This document shows, in pieces, positions 54,669 through 63,235 of a stretch of DNA of 64,000 bases. Positions within the stretch are counted from its first letter, which is position 1; every line of letters begins with the position of its first letter. This stretch comes from an uncultured Lachnospira sp. (GTDB lineage: Bacteria > Bacillota > Clostridia > Lachnospirales > Lachnospiraceae), in assembly GCA_910589305.1 (NCBI GenBank), contig CAJUTV010000002.1:62001-126000 (forward strand), read 5' to 3'. The position numbers were made by a program, and so were the translations under genes. Under the pieces are notes generated by a model. The model saw only the letters and a list, made by a program, of their open reading frames with translations, was not told the origin of the DNA and ran no database searches.

Positions 54669-55013
54669 ATGAACAAAGTAGAGGAACTTACAGAACAATT
54701 AAAAATTGCTATATTGGAAAGTCCAGAATATAAAGAATATAAGTCCCTTGAAGATTATATAAAAAAACAGCCTGATTTAAAGAGAGCTGTAGATGAATTT
54801 AGAAAGTTAAATTTTATGTATCAGTATTCGGACGAGACAGGTGATGTTATCAATGAGACATTAAATCTTAATGAACGATTTAAAGATGTGCGCAGGCAGC
54901 CTCAAGTAGACCGATATTTGTCTGCTGAAATGTGTCTGTGCCGCATGATGCAAGAGATTTGTATATCACTTTTTGGATGTCTTGATTTTGATATGGACTT
55001 TCTAAAGGATTGA
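54669..55013 (+). CDS. YlbF/YmcA family protein
   Basis: Helical protein of 114 residues starting MNKVEELTEQLKIAILESPEYKEY with a later QPDLKRAVDEFRKLNF stretch, the recognised pattern of YlbF/YmcA/YheA proteins. In B. subtilis YlbF, YmcA and YaaT direct RNase Y and affect competence and sporulation. Two cysteines (MCLCRMMQEIC) at the end resemble the Fe-S-coordinating tail of the complex. ATG 54669 follows AAAGGAA. Placed right after RNase J. Confidence 0.8.
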   Translation: MNKVEELTEQLKIAILESPEYKEYKSLEDYIKKQPDLKRAVDEFRKLNFMYQYSDETGDVINETLNLNERFKDVRRQPQVDRYLSAEMCLCRMMQEICISLFGCLDFDMDFLKD

Positions 55014-55036
55014 TGGACAGAAGGAAATAGAGAATT

Positions 55037-55417
55037 ATGAATAACAAGAGTGTAAGAATGATTGTGTCAATATCACTCAATGCAGTTATTATTGTGTTGG
55101 GAATATGGATTATATTTTCGATAGGAACGACAGGCTATTCGTTTGGTCGCAATATATTTGATGAGAAGGCTGTCAGTACATCAGAAAATGCCAGAGAAGT
55201 TGAGATTACGATTGAGGATAAAGTGGAGCCAAAACAACTGGCAAGACAACTTTATAATTTAGGACTTACTGAAGATGAACAAATTATGTATTTTCAGATT
55301 ATACTATCCGATTATAAAGATAAATTTGTGGGAGGAACGTATCATTTGAATACTGGAATGAAGCCTTCTGAGATGTTTCAAATGATGTGTCCAGAAACTT
55401 CCGAAGAAAATGAATAA
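55037..55417 (+). CDS. Short MltG-like membrane protein
   Basis: Protein of 126 residues with one N-terminal membrane segment (about 8-30) and an extracytoplasmic part with VEITIEDKVEPKQLARQLYNLGL and FVGGTYHLNTGMKPSEMFQMM. This matches the LysM-like first half of the endolytic transglycosylase MltG (YceG/YrrL), but the catalytic domain with its glutamate is absent (full MltG has about 350 residues). It occupies the exact place of mltG before trmR, so it is probably its shortened homologue, without enzymatic activity of its own. Confidence 0.6.
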   Translation: MNNKSVRMIVSISLNAVIIVLGIWIIFSIGTTGYSFGRNIFDEKAVSTSENAREVEITIEDKVEPKQLARQLYNLGLTEDEQIMYFQIILSDYKDKFVGGTYHLNTGMKPSEMFQMMCPETSEENE

Positions 55418-55432
55418 TAGGAATGATAAGAT

Positions 55433-56074
55433 ATGATAGTAGAGCCAAGAATTGTGTCTTATATCAATTCGCTAGACATGGGCAATTCAGATATATGTAA
55501 TTTGATTGAGAAAGAGGCATTAGCTGATAATGTGCCTATAATTAGAAAAGAGATGGGGAATCTGCTCAAAGTCCTTTTAGCATTAAAACAACCTTCAAAA
55601 ATACTTGAAGTTGGAACAGCAGTAGGTTACTCATCTATTCTTATGAGTGAAAATATGCCAAAGCATTGTACCATTACTACAATTGAAAATTATGATAAAA
55701 GAATACCTGTTGCCAGAAATAATTTTAAGAGAGCAGGTAAAGAAGATGTTATCACACTGATTGAGGGTGATGCGATGGACGTTCTTAAAACGTTACATGG
55801 AGAATTTGACTTTGTTTTTATGGATGCAGCAAAGGGGCAATATCTTTATTATTTTGTAGAAATTATAAAAAAGATGCCAAAAGGCGGTTTACTTATTTCG
55901 GATAATGTGCTGCAGGAGGGTGAAATTATACAGTCAAAATATAGCATTACCAGAAGAAATAGAACCATCCATGAGCGAATGAGGGAATATTTATATATGC
56001 TTACACATTCAGAAGAGGTTGTAACATCAATTATTCCAATAGGTGATGGAATTACATTAAGTGTAAAACAATAA
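55433..56074 (+). CDS. trmR: SAM-dependent O-methyltransferase TrmR (YrrM-like)
   Basis: Methyltransferase of 213 residues of the COG4122 class: ILEVGTAVGYSSILMS is the SAM loop, DFVFMDAAKGQY and LLISDNVL hold metal-binding acids. The B. subtilis homologue TrmR methylates 5-hydroxyuridine at tRNA position 34. The next gene is a U32 peptidase-like protein (TrhP type), which makes 5-hydroxyuridine, so the pair forms one tRNA-modification step sequence. This link follows from family knowledge and gene order. Confidence 0.88.
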   Translation: MIVEPRIVSYINSLDMGNSDICNLIEKEALADNVPIIRKEMGNLLKVLLALKQPSKILEVGTAVGYSSILMSENMPKHCTITTIENYDKRIPVARNNFKRAGKEDVITLIEGDAMDVLKTLHGEFDFVFMDAAKGQYLYYFVEIIKKMPKGGLLISDNVLQEGEIIQSKYSITRRNRTIHERMREYLYMLTHSEEVVTSIIPIGDGITLSVKQ

Positions 56075-56198
56075 ATTTCATAATAATTAAACATAAAAAC
56101 AGTTGAACTTGTTGATTGATTGCACTTTACTATAAATCAAGAAAGGTATAGCACATTGTGCTGTAAAAGGCAGTATTTTGTGCTTGTTATTGAGGCGT

Positions 56199-57455
56199 AT
56201 GAATAGAATAGAACATGTATATAATGGCAGAAAGATTGAATTGTTAGTTCCAGCAAGCAATCTTGAAGTGTTAAAAGTTGCTGTAATGTATGGTGCAGAT
56301 GCCGTGTATATTGGTGGTGAGGCATTTGGCTTGCGGGCAAAAGCAAAAAATTTCACATTGGATGATATATGTGAAGGGGTACAATTTGCTCATCAATATC
56401 ATTGCAAGGTTTATGTTACGGCAAATATACTTGCGCATAATTATGATTTAGAAGGTGCACATATTTATTTTGAAGAATTAAAAAAAGCAGCACCCGATGC
56501 ATTGATTATTTCAGACCCGGGCATGTTTAAAATTGCAAAAAAAGTATGGCCAGAAGTTGATATTCATATTAGCACACAGGCAAATAACACCAATTATATG
56601 ACGTATCAATTTTGGTGGGAACAAGGTGCAAGAAGAGTTGTGTCTGCAAGAGAACTTTCTTTAGAAGAGATTAGACAAATTCGAGAACATATTGATGAAG
56701 CGATGGAAATAGAGACATTTATACATGGAGCAATGTGTATATCGTATTCTGGAAGATGTCTGTTAAGCAGTTTTATGGCTGGTCAAGATGCCAACAGAGG
56801 TGCATGTACACACCCTTGTAGGTGGAAATATGCAGTTGTTGAGGAGCAAAGACCTGGTGAATATATGCCAATTTATGAAAATGAAAGAGGCACCTATATT
56901 TTTAATTCAAAAGATTTATGTATGATAGAACATATCCCTGAGTTAATCAAGGCAGGCATTGACAGCTTTAAAATTGAAGGACGAATGAAAACAGCGCTTT
57001 ATGTAGCGACGGTTGCTAGAACATATAAGATGGCAATAGAAGACTTCCTAAAAAGTGAGGACTTGTATAGAAAAAATCTTGATTTTTATAAGTCAGAAAT
57101 TAGAAAATGTACATACAGACAATATACAACAGGTTTCTTTTTTGGAAAGCCCAATGAACATACACAGATATATGATACGAATACATATATTAAAGAGTAT
57201 ACTTATTTAGGACTTGTTGATGGAAAAAACAGTGAAGGTTTGTATCATATTGAACAGCGCAATAAATTTAGCGTTGGCGAAGAAATAGAGGTTATGAGAG
57301 CAAACGGTGAAAATTTAACAGTAACAGTAAAACAGATTGTTGATGAAAAAGGTATTGCTATGGAGAGCGCACCGCATCCAAAACAACAATTATATGTTGA
57401 TGTTGGGGTAAAATTAAATGATTATGATATACTTAGAAGAAAAGAAGAAGAATAA
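56199..57455 (+). CDS. U32-family protein, tRNA 5-hydroxyuridine synthesis (TrhP-like)
   Basis: Protein of 418 residues. Family blocks: LVPASNLEVLKVAVMYGADAVYIGG, the SGRCLLSSFMAGQDANRGAC/THPC cysteine cluster and SFKIEGRMKTALYVATVARTYK. U32 proteins were annotated as collagenases but TrhP/YrrN-YrrO act in tRNA wobble uridine hydroxylation using prephenate. Normally two paralogues (YrrN, YrrO) occur in B. subtilis; only one is here. ATG 56199 follows GAGG; the frame opens at 56178. An AGCACA / TGTGCT hairpin (56150-56162) precedes it. Confidence 0.88.
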   Translation: MNRIEHVYNGRKIELLVPASNLEVLKVAVMYGADAVYIGGEAFGLRAKAKNFTLDDICEGVQFAHQYHCKVYVTANILAHNYDLEGAHIYFEELKKAAPDALIISDPGMFKIAKKVWPEVDIHISTQANNTNYMTYQFWWEQGARRVVSARELSLEEIRQIREHIDEAMEIETFIHGAMCISYSGRCLLSSFMAGQDANRGACTHPCRWKYAVVEEQRPGEYMPIYENERGTYIFNSKDLCMIEHIPELIKAGIDSFKIEGRMKTALYVATVARTYKMAIEDFLKSEDLYRKNLDFYKSEIRKCTYRQYTTGFFFGKPNEHTQIYDTNTYIKEYTYLGLVDGKNSEGLYHIEQRNKFSVGEEIEVMRANGENLTVTVKQIVDEKGIAMESAPHPKQQLYVDVGVKLNDYDILRRKEEE

Positions 57456-57527
57456 ATAATTTTGGAAAGGCAATAAAAGGCACTAGGATACATAATATAT
57501 ATAAATATGTGTCTGGAGTGTCTTTCT

Positions 57528-58160
57528 TTGAAAAGTTTTGAAAAACCATTGTCTGCACAAGAAGAGGAGATAATGCTAAAAAGATGCCAGAGAGGAGACT
57601 TGCAGGCAAGAAATTTGCTTATTGAGAAGAATATGAGACTGGTAGCACATATGACAAAAAAATATGCTTCACCAGAACGTGATATACAAGATTTGATATC
57701 GGTAGGTACCATTGGATTGATAAAAGCGATTAATTCTTATAAACCTGAAAAGGGGATACGTTTAGCAACTTATGCAGCCAAATGTATTGATAATGAACTT
57801 CTTATGCTTTTGCGCACAGAGAAAAAGAAATCAAGGGAAGTGTCACTTTATGAGCCAATAGGGACAGATAAAGAAGGAAATGAGATTAGTATTATTGAGA
57901 TTATTAGCGATGAAGAGCCTGATATAGTAGAAGATTATATTAATTTAGAGAGAATGAAAATAATTAAAAAATATATCCAAAATGTTTTGACATATCGTGA
58001 ATATAATATTATCATCAATCGATATGGGCTTTTTAATTGTAATGAAAAAACGCAAAATGAGATAGCTAAAGATATGGGAATTAGTCGAAGTTATGTCAGT
58101 AGAATTGAAAAACGTGCGCTAGAAAAGCTAAAGCATTTATTAGATAATAATAATCTCTAA
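57528..58160 (+). CDS. sigK: Late mother-cell sporulation sigma factor SigK
   Basis: Sigma factor of 210 residues with FEKPLSAQEEEIMLKRCQRGD at the start, region 2 (LVAHMTKKY; LISVGTIGLIKAINSYKPEK) and region 4 helix-turn-helix GISRSYVSRIEKRALEKLKH, all closest to SigK, including VSLYEPIGTDKEGNEIS. The gene is one continuous frame, with no skin element. TTG 57528, 9 nt after CTGGAG, is the likely start, leaving essentially no pro-sequence; ATG 57507 would add seven residues but overlaps the ribosome site. CATAATAT (about 57491) resembles a sigma-E -10. Confidence 0.85.
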   Translation: MKSFEKPLSAQEEEIMLKRCQRGDLQARNLLIEKNMRLVAHMTKKYASPERDIQDLISVGTIGLIKAINSYKPEKGIRLATYAAKCIDNELLMLLRTEKKKSREVSLYEPIGTDKEGNEISIIEIISDEEPDIVEDYINLERMKIIKKYIQNVLTYREYNIIINRYGLFNCNEKTQNEIAKDMGISRSYVSRIEKRALEKLKHLLDNNNL

Positions 58161-58228
58161 AGTAGTAAAGTGGATTGCAAATATCTGCTTGATTACAAAA
58201 AGCTGTCGTTTTGATATATCGGCAGCTT
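58161..58228 (+). repeat. Dispersed repeat, 3' fragment (copy 6), plus hairpin
   Basis: AGTAGTAAAGTGGATTGCAAATATCTGCTT (58161-58190, interrupted here for length: AGTAG, GGATTGC, AATATCTGCTT) follows the sigK stop directly. A separate AAGCTGTCG / CGGCAGCTT hairpin at about 58199-58228 lacks a T run. Confidence 0.6.
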
Positions 58229-58279
58229 CCTGCAAATTGAAATGTTTACAGGAAAGAATAGTTATTTAAGAGGTCATTT

Positions 58280-59383
58280 ATGAAAAATAAAACAATAAAG
58301 TGGATAGGTTTAGGCGTTGTATGTGTTAGTGTTTTATTGATAATTGTTTTTTTGATAGCAGGAAAGAATAATATTGATATGAAAGATTATATAACCATTC
58401 AATATATGGGGGCAAATGGTTATGCAACAGCAGATTGCCAAATTAATCGCGAAAAATTGTATGTGGATATGGCAGGCGATGAAAAGGATTTAGAACAATT
58501 AAAATTATATAAAGACATATCGGAAAGCATAAAAGTTTCTATTGATAATCCCAATATGCTCTCCAATGGGGACAAGGTATTTGTTAAATTAGAATATTCA
58601 GAAGAACTTGTAAAAAATGCGAAAATAAAGTTAGGAAGCAAACAGTTTTCAATAAAAGCAAAAGGAATTAACGAAGGTCAAAACATTGATATCTTTTCAA
58701 TGATAGAAGTTACATTTGCTGGTATCAGTCCGCAAGCGTATGCAGTTGTGCAAAATAATTGGCAGGATAGTTATTTGTCTACATTGTCCTTTTCTGTTGA
58801 TAAATCAACAGGTATTATGAAAGATGATGTGATTACAGTTTATTGTGATGCAAATATTGAAACGTTGGGAAAACATGGCTTTATTACAGACAAGACCGAA
58901 CAAAAATATAAGGCGGACAAGCTAAGTACATATGTAACTGATAGTTCAGATATAGACAAAAATAAGCTGGATTTATTAAAAACAATGTGCAAAGAGGCGA
59001 TTGTCGATATGACAAAAGATACAACATTTCGTATGATGTATAAGGCAACTGGAAATATGGATTATCTTTATAAGCCTAATAATGAATATGCAGAGAATGT
59101 ATCTGTTACAGGAGCTCAATTTCTTAGCCGTAAAAATTCAGCAGAAGGGCTAAATAATAATTTTTTATATATTTTATGTGAGGCAGATATTGTCAATGGA
59201 GAGGAGAGCAGCAAAGTGTATTTTGGTTTTGAATTTACACAATTGTATAAGACATTTGACGGTGAAATTCACATTGATACAGATAATTATAAAAAAGATT
59301 ATATCTGTTCAACACAGTATGATGATATGTATAAAAGATGTGTTGAAAGTAAAAGTGATATGTATGATGTAAAGGATTGTTAA
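58280..59383 (+). CDS. Membrane-anchored protein of unknown function with two similar domains
   Basis: Protein of 367 residues with one N-terminal membrane segment (about residues 8-28) and an extracytoplasmic remainder. DYITIQYMGANGYATAD and later MIEVTFAGISPQAYAVVQ look like two copies of the same domain opening (xVxFxGxxGYA). Related proteins in Lachnospiraceae often carry a zinc ribbon before the membrane segment; none is present here. No function can be given. ATG 58280 follows AAGAGG. It stands alone and is followed by a two-way terminator. Confidence 0.75.
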   Translation: MKNKTIKWIGLGVVCVSVLLIIVFLIAGKNNIDMKDYITIQYMGANGYATADCQINREKLYVDMAGDEKDLEQLKLYKDISESIKVSIDNPNMLSNGDKVFVKLEYSEELVKNAKIKLGSKQFSIKAKGINEGQNIDIFSMIEVTFAGISPQAYAVVQNNWQDSYLSTLSFSVDKSTGIMKDDVITVYCDANIETLGKHGFITDKTEQKYKADKLSTYVTDSSDIDKNKLDLLKTMCKEAIVDMTKDTTFRMMYKATGNMDYLYKPNNEYAENVSVTGAQFLSRKNSAEGLNNNFLYILCEADIVNGEESSKVYFGFEFTQLYKTFDGEIHIDTDNYKKDYICSTQYDDMYKRCVESKSDMYDVKDC

Positions 59384-59391
59384 ATTTTTTA

Positions 59392-59424
59392 TGAGGGTGG
59401 AAAAATTCCACCCTCAATTCAATT
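59392..59424. terminator. Two-way terminator
   Basis: TGAGGGTGGAA / TTCCACCCTCA, an 11-bp perfect stem with a three-base loop, flanked by six T before and seven T after. Serves the + gene before it and the broken - gene after it. Confidence 0.88.
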
Positions 59425-59988
59425 TTTTTAGTTGAGACAGTTCGTCTTTCATATCATTAACAGTATTGATGTCTAAAATTCGCAGTGCTTTAGAAAATGT
59501 ATTAATTGTTTCATGATGAATAGAAGCATTGTTTAATTCAGGCATATGATATTTTTTTGTTGGTTTTTCAATTAAAACAACAATATAAATAGACTTTAAA
59601 TTACGATAGCTAAAATGGTTTTTCTTCTGAGTTTTTATCATAGCATATTATTTTTGAACAGAAAAACAAGGGTTCACCGTTTGTACATGCAATAGCTTTT
59701 ATTATAGCATATTGTCTTTAAATAAGGTTACTGATATAACAGGAAATGCGCTGTCCGCAAAAATAGTAGCCGATTTTTTGAATTTTAACATTACTGTAAG
59801 AACTATCTTCAAGTTCTACTAAAATATCCATTACAAGTAATAGACTGTCTTTAAAGATACAATATTCACTGTTTAAAACTTCTTTGATTAGTACCTTTTT
59901 TCCAATAATACTTTTGATAAGAGTGGAAAGGTATTTGAGATAATGTTTGTGTTTTAAAGATGTTGTTAAAATTGGTTAAATCATTCAT
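59414..59988 (-). pseudogene. Broken Rpn-family PD-(D/E)XK nuclease/transposase-like gene
   Basis: Minus-strand fragments in order: MNDLTNFNNIFKTQT; after a frame change IIGKKVLIKEVLNSE and LLLVMDILVELEDSS with NVKIQKIGYYFCGQR; an in-frame TAA where the family has LLLRQY (here LI-stop-RQY); then, after another frame change, HFSYRNLKSIYIVVLIEKPTK. These match the Rpn/PD-(D/E)XK transposase-family proteins of Lachnospiraceae. Only the last piece (59414-59641) remains an open frame of 75 residues. The catalytic D and E.Q residues are still readable (MDILVELEDSS, EVQK equivalent KIQK). Clear decay product. Confidence 0.8.
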
Positions 59989-60020
59989 AAGTATGTTGGT
60001 TGATATATTTTTATTTTTTT

Positions 60021-60180
60021 AACCTCATCAAGGAAGTCCCCACTTCAATGCCGCAAAGGCATAAGTGGTGGGTGGGGACTTGCTTGTTTCAGTGGGAGTA
60101 CAAGCTTCCACTGAAAAGCTGTGATAACAGCTATGAGGTTATGAGCAAGTAGCATAGCGGATTGCGAATATCCGCTTTGA
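60021..60180 (+). repeat. Dispersed structured repeat, copy 4 (best preserved)
   Basis: AACCTCAT (60021-60028) pairs with ATGAGGTT (60133-60140) and encloses AAGTCCCCAC / GTGGGGACTT, ATGCC / GGCAT, TTTCAGTGG / CCACTGAAA and AGCTGT / ACAGCT. After the outer stem come AGCAAGTAGCAT and the hairpin AGCGGAT / ATCCGCT, ending in TTTGAC. 33 bp from the broken nuclease gene. Confidence 0.85.
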
Positions 60181-60536
60181 CTATATATTAAATATAATCT
60201 ATTGATACATAAAATGCAATAGTAAAAAAAATATTTTTATAATAAAAATAATATATATGTTGCTTGCTTCGATTTTAATCTCGTCAAAAGAGGCTTTTGT
60301 TGGATTGATAAATTAAATTATAAAAAATTAAAATTCAAATAATATAACAGATATAAGAAAAATAACAAGAAATGATAATGTTGTTTTGTTTGATTGACAA
60401 AGGACTTTGTTTGTAATAGAAAAAATAAAAAATTTCTATTGAAATATAATAATAGTTATGATAATATATTTATGCAATAAAATATATGAAATAAAAATAT
60501 TTCATCAATCTGATTGTTCTCCTAGAATGGAGAAAA
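60181..60536. other. AT-rich intergenic stretch before comM
   Basis: About 355 bp of very AT-rich DNA with no coding frame, repeat copy or hairpin I can support. AATGGAG at 60526-60532 is the comM ribosome site. Confidence 0.6.
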
Positions 60537-62084
60537 ATGTATAGTGAAGTTTTTAGCACAACTATTTTTGGTCTTGACGCGCTAGTGGTACATGTAGAAA
60601 TTGATGCAGGAGATGGTCTGCCATTTTTTGAGATGAGCGGTTATTTGGCAGTACAGGTTAGAGAAGCAAAAGAGCGTGTCCGTGTGTCTATTAAGAACAG
60701 TGGATATGAATTAAGACCACAGCGTATCCTTGTCAATATTTCTCCTGCTGATGTGAAAAAAGCAGGGACAGGGTTTGATTTGCCAATTGCTGTAGGGATT
60801 CTTGCGGCAAATGGATATATTAATAATAATAAATTAAAAGATATAGTTATTGTTGGGGAATTAAGTCTTGATGGTTCGGTCAATGCTGTCAGCGGGGTGC
60901 TTTCAAGTGTTATTGCAGCGAAAGAAAACGGATATTCTATATGTATTGTTCCTGTCAATAATTTATATGAAGCAAGATTGATAAGAGGAATATCTATATA
61001 TGGCGTAAAAAATTTAAAAGAATTACTTTCTTTTTTAAATAATGGTATATTTCCAGACAGGATTAATAATGTAGTGGAAGGACAACATCACTCTGTGTTT
61101 GCAGCCTTTGATAATGACCATTTGGATTTTAAGGATATTCGAGGGCAAATGATAGCAAAGCGTGCTACATTAGTAGCTGCTGCCGGTATGCACAATTTGC
61201 TTTATGTTGGCGCGCCAGGCAGTGGAAAAACAATGTTTGCAAAGCGGATTTCTGGTATACTTCCTGAATTGACCTATGAAGAAGCATTGCAGATTACAAA
61301 AATTTACAGTATAGCAGGTTGTCTTTCAAGAAATTCTTTTATAAAAAAAAGACCGTTTAGAAGTCCACACCATAGTATTACAAAAACAGCATTTTTAGGC
61401 GGTGGTGCGGTTCCAAAGCCAGGTGAGATAACGCTTGCTTCATCAGGTGTATTATTTTTAGATGAATTGACAGAGTTTCCTGCTTATATTTTGGAGTCGT
61501 TAAGACAGCCGTTAGAGGATAAAGCAATACGGCTGGTAAGGCTTTCAAAAGAATATGTATATCCGTCCGATTTTATGCTTGTAGCGGCTATGAATCCATG
61601 TCGATGTGGGTATTATCCTGACAGAAAAAGATGTAATTGTTCAGAACGTGATATAGCAAGGTTTTTAGGGCGTATTAGTCAGCCAATATGGGACCGATTT
61701 GATATGAATGTCCATTTTGAACCGATTGATTTTAAAGATTTAAGTGAGGAAGAAAGCATTTTTAAAGAAAATATTTACACAACAAAACATATGAGGGATA
61801 TTGTAGAAAGAGTACATATTATACAACAAAGACGATTCAAAGAATGTTCTATTTATTTTAATTCTCAAATGGAAACTACGGATATTAAAAACTATTGTAT
61901 ATTGGGAACAAAAGAAAAGCAATTATTGGAAAAAGCATACAATAAGTTCAATTTAACAGCTAGAGGCTATAATAAGATACTTAAAGTTGCAAGAACGATT
62001 GCGGATATTGCAGAAAGCAGTGAAATTCAGACAAGCCATATTAGTGAGGCAATTTCTTATAGAAATATTTTAGGGGTGATGTGA
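60537..62084 (+). CDS. comM: ComM/YifB-family Mg-chelatase-like AAA+ ATPase
   Basis: Protein of 515 residues: N-terminal Lon-protease-like S5 domain (SGYLAVQVREAKERVR; LPIAVGILAANG), then AAA+ core with Walker A GAPGSGKT, Walker B LFLDELTEF, AAMNPCRCGYYP cysteine region and the C-terminal Mg-chelatase domain LTARGYNKILKVARTIADI. ComM in Vibrio is a hexameric helicase that promotes branch migration during natural transformation. Overlaps dprA by a few bases, a common competence pairing. Confidence 0.94.
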   Translation: MYSEVFSTTIFGLDALVVHVEIDAGDGLPFFEMSGYLAVQVREAKERVRVSIKNSGYELRPQRILVNISPADVKKAGTGFDLPIAVGILAANGYINNNKLKDIVIVGELSLDGSVNAVSGVLSSVIAAKENGYSICIVPVNNLYEARLIRGISIYGVKNLKELLSFLNNGIFPDRINNVVEGQHHSVFAAFDNDHLDFKDIRGQMIAKRATLVAAAGMHNLLYVGAPGSGKTMFAKRISGILPELTYEEALQITKIYSIAGCLSRNSFIKKRPFRSPHHSITKTAFLGGGAVPKPGEITLASSGVLFLDELTEFPAYILESLRQPLEDKAIRLVRLSKEYVYPSDFMLVAAMNPCRCGYYPDRKRCNCSERDIARFLGRISQPIWDRFDMNVHFEPIDFKDLSEEESIFKENIYTTKHMRDIVERVHIIQQRRFKECSIYFNSQMETTDIKNYCILGTKEKQLLEKAYNKFNLTARGYNKILKVARTIADIAESSEIQTSHISEAISYRNILGVM

Positions 62085-63211
62085 TGGAAGATGATTTTTA
62101 CTGGTTTTGGCTCTGTAATATTTCGGGCATTGGTTGTATGAAAATAAAAGCAATTATTGGTAGCTTAAATGATGCAAAAATAGCATATAATGCCAGTGAA
62201 TCGGCATTATATAATATTAAAGGTTTACATCATCGTGATATTGATAGAATTATAAAAAGTAAAGATGATGTATATATATATGATGCGTTTGTTAAAATGT
62301 GTCATACGGATATACAATTTGTGCATATAAAAAGTGATAAGTATCCATCAAAATTAAAAGAATTATATGATTCTCCTGCATGTTTGTATGTGCGGGGTAA
62401 ATTGCCAAGTGAAACAAAAGCATCGGTTGCTATTATTGGTGCTAGAAATTGTACCGAATATGGAAGAAGTGTGGCAGCCATGTTGGGTGAACATTTTGCA
62501 CATATGGGTATACAAGTTATCAGCGGTATGGCAGCAGGAATTGATACGGCAGGGCATAAAGGCTGTCTTGCGGCAGATGGATATACCTGTGCTGTGTTGG
62601 GATGCGGTGTAGATATCTGTTATCCAAGTCAAAATATTGAGTTGTTTACCAATATCATCAATAATGGCTGTGTTCTTTCTGAGTATCCTCTAGGTACAAG
62701 ACCTATATCAGCCAATTTTCCTGTAAGGAATAGGATTATTAGTGGGTTGGCTGATGTGGTTATTGTAGTGGAGGCAAAAAAGAAAAGTGGTTCATTGATT
62801 ACGGTTGATTTAGCATTAGAACAAAATAAAGAGGTGATGGCGGTTCCTGGCAGGATAGGGGATATTTTAAGTGAAGGATGCAATGAGCTTATCAAACAGG
62901 GAGCTATGGTAATCACCAATCCAGAGGATATCAGACTTAGTAGTTTTATAACAAAATGGATAAAAGACAGTGAAATGGGCAAAACAAATTTGAAATATCC
63001 TACAAAAAATGAGCATGAAAAGATAAATGTTCTTGCAAGTGAAAAAAATATGTTGTATAGTTTACTCGGCTTGTGTCCGATAAGCCTTGAAGAAATTGTT
63101 AGACAGTCAGGGCTTGACATTCAAAGCACAATAGAAATTCTGCTTGAATTGCAGTTAAATGGATATATTAAAGAGGTTGGACATAATCGTTATATAAGAA
63201 ACAGTTTGTAA
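62084..63211 (+). CDS. dprA: DNA-processing protein DprA
   Basis: Protein of 375 residues. Helical N-domain, then the Rossmann-like DprA domain with VAIIGARNCTEYGR, VISGMAAGIDTAGHKGCL, VLGCGVDICYP and FPVRNRIISGL, and a C-terminal winged helix from LASEKNMLYSLLGL to EVGHNRYIRN. DprA protects incoming single-stranded DNA and loads RecA in transformation; it is widespread also in organisms not known to be competent. GTG 62081 or ATG 62084; both overlap the comM stop. Confidence 0.95.
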   Translation: MEDDFYWFWLCNISGIGCMKIKAIIGSLNDAKIAYNASESALYNIKGLHHRDIDRIIKSKDDVYIYDAFVKMCHTDIQFVHIKSDKYPSKLKELYDSPACLYVRGKLPSETKASVAIIGARNCTEYGRSVAAMLGEHFAHMGIQVISGMAAGIDTAGHKGCLAADGYTCAVLGCGVDICYPSQNIELFTNIINNGCVLSEYPLGTRPISANFPVRNRIISGLADVVIVVEAKKKSGSLITVDLALEQNKEVMAVPGRIGDILSEGCNELIKQGAMVITNPEDIRLSSFITKWIKDSEMGKTNLKYPTKNEHEKINVLASEKNMLYSLLGLCPISLEEIVRQSGLDIQSTIEILLELQLNGYIKEVGHNRYIRNSL

Positions 63212-63235
63212 ATTTGGCGGAAGGAAAAAACAAAG

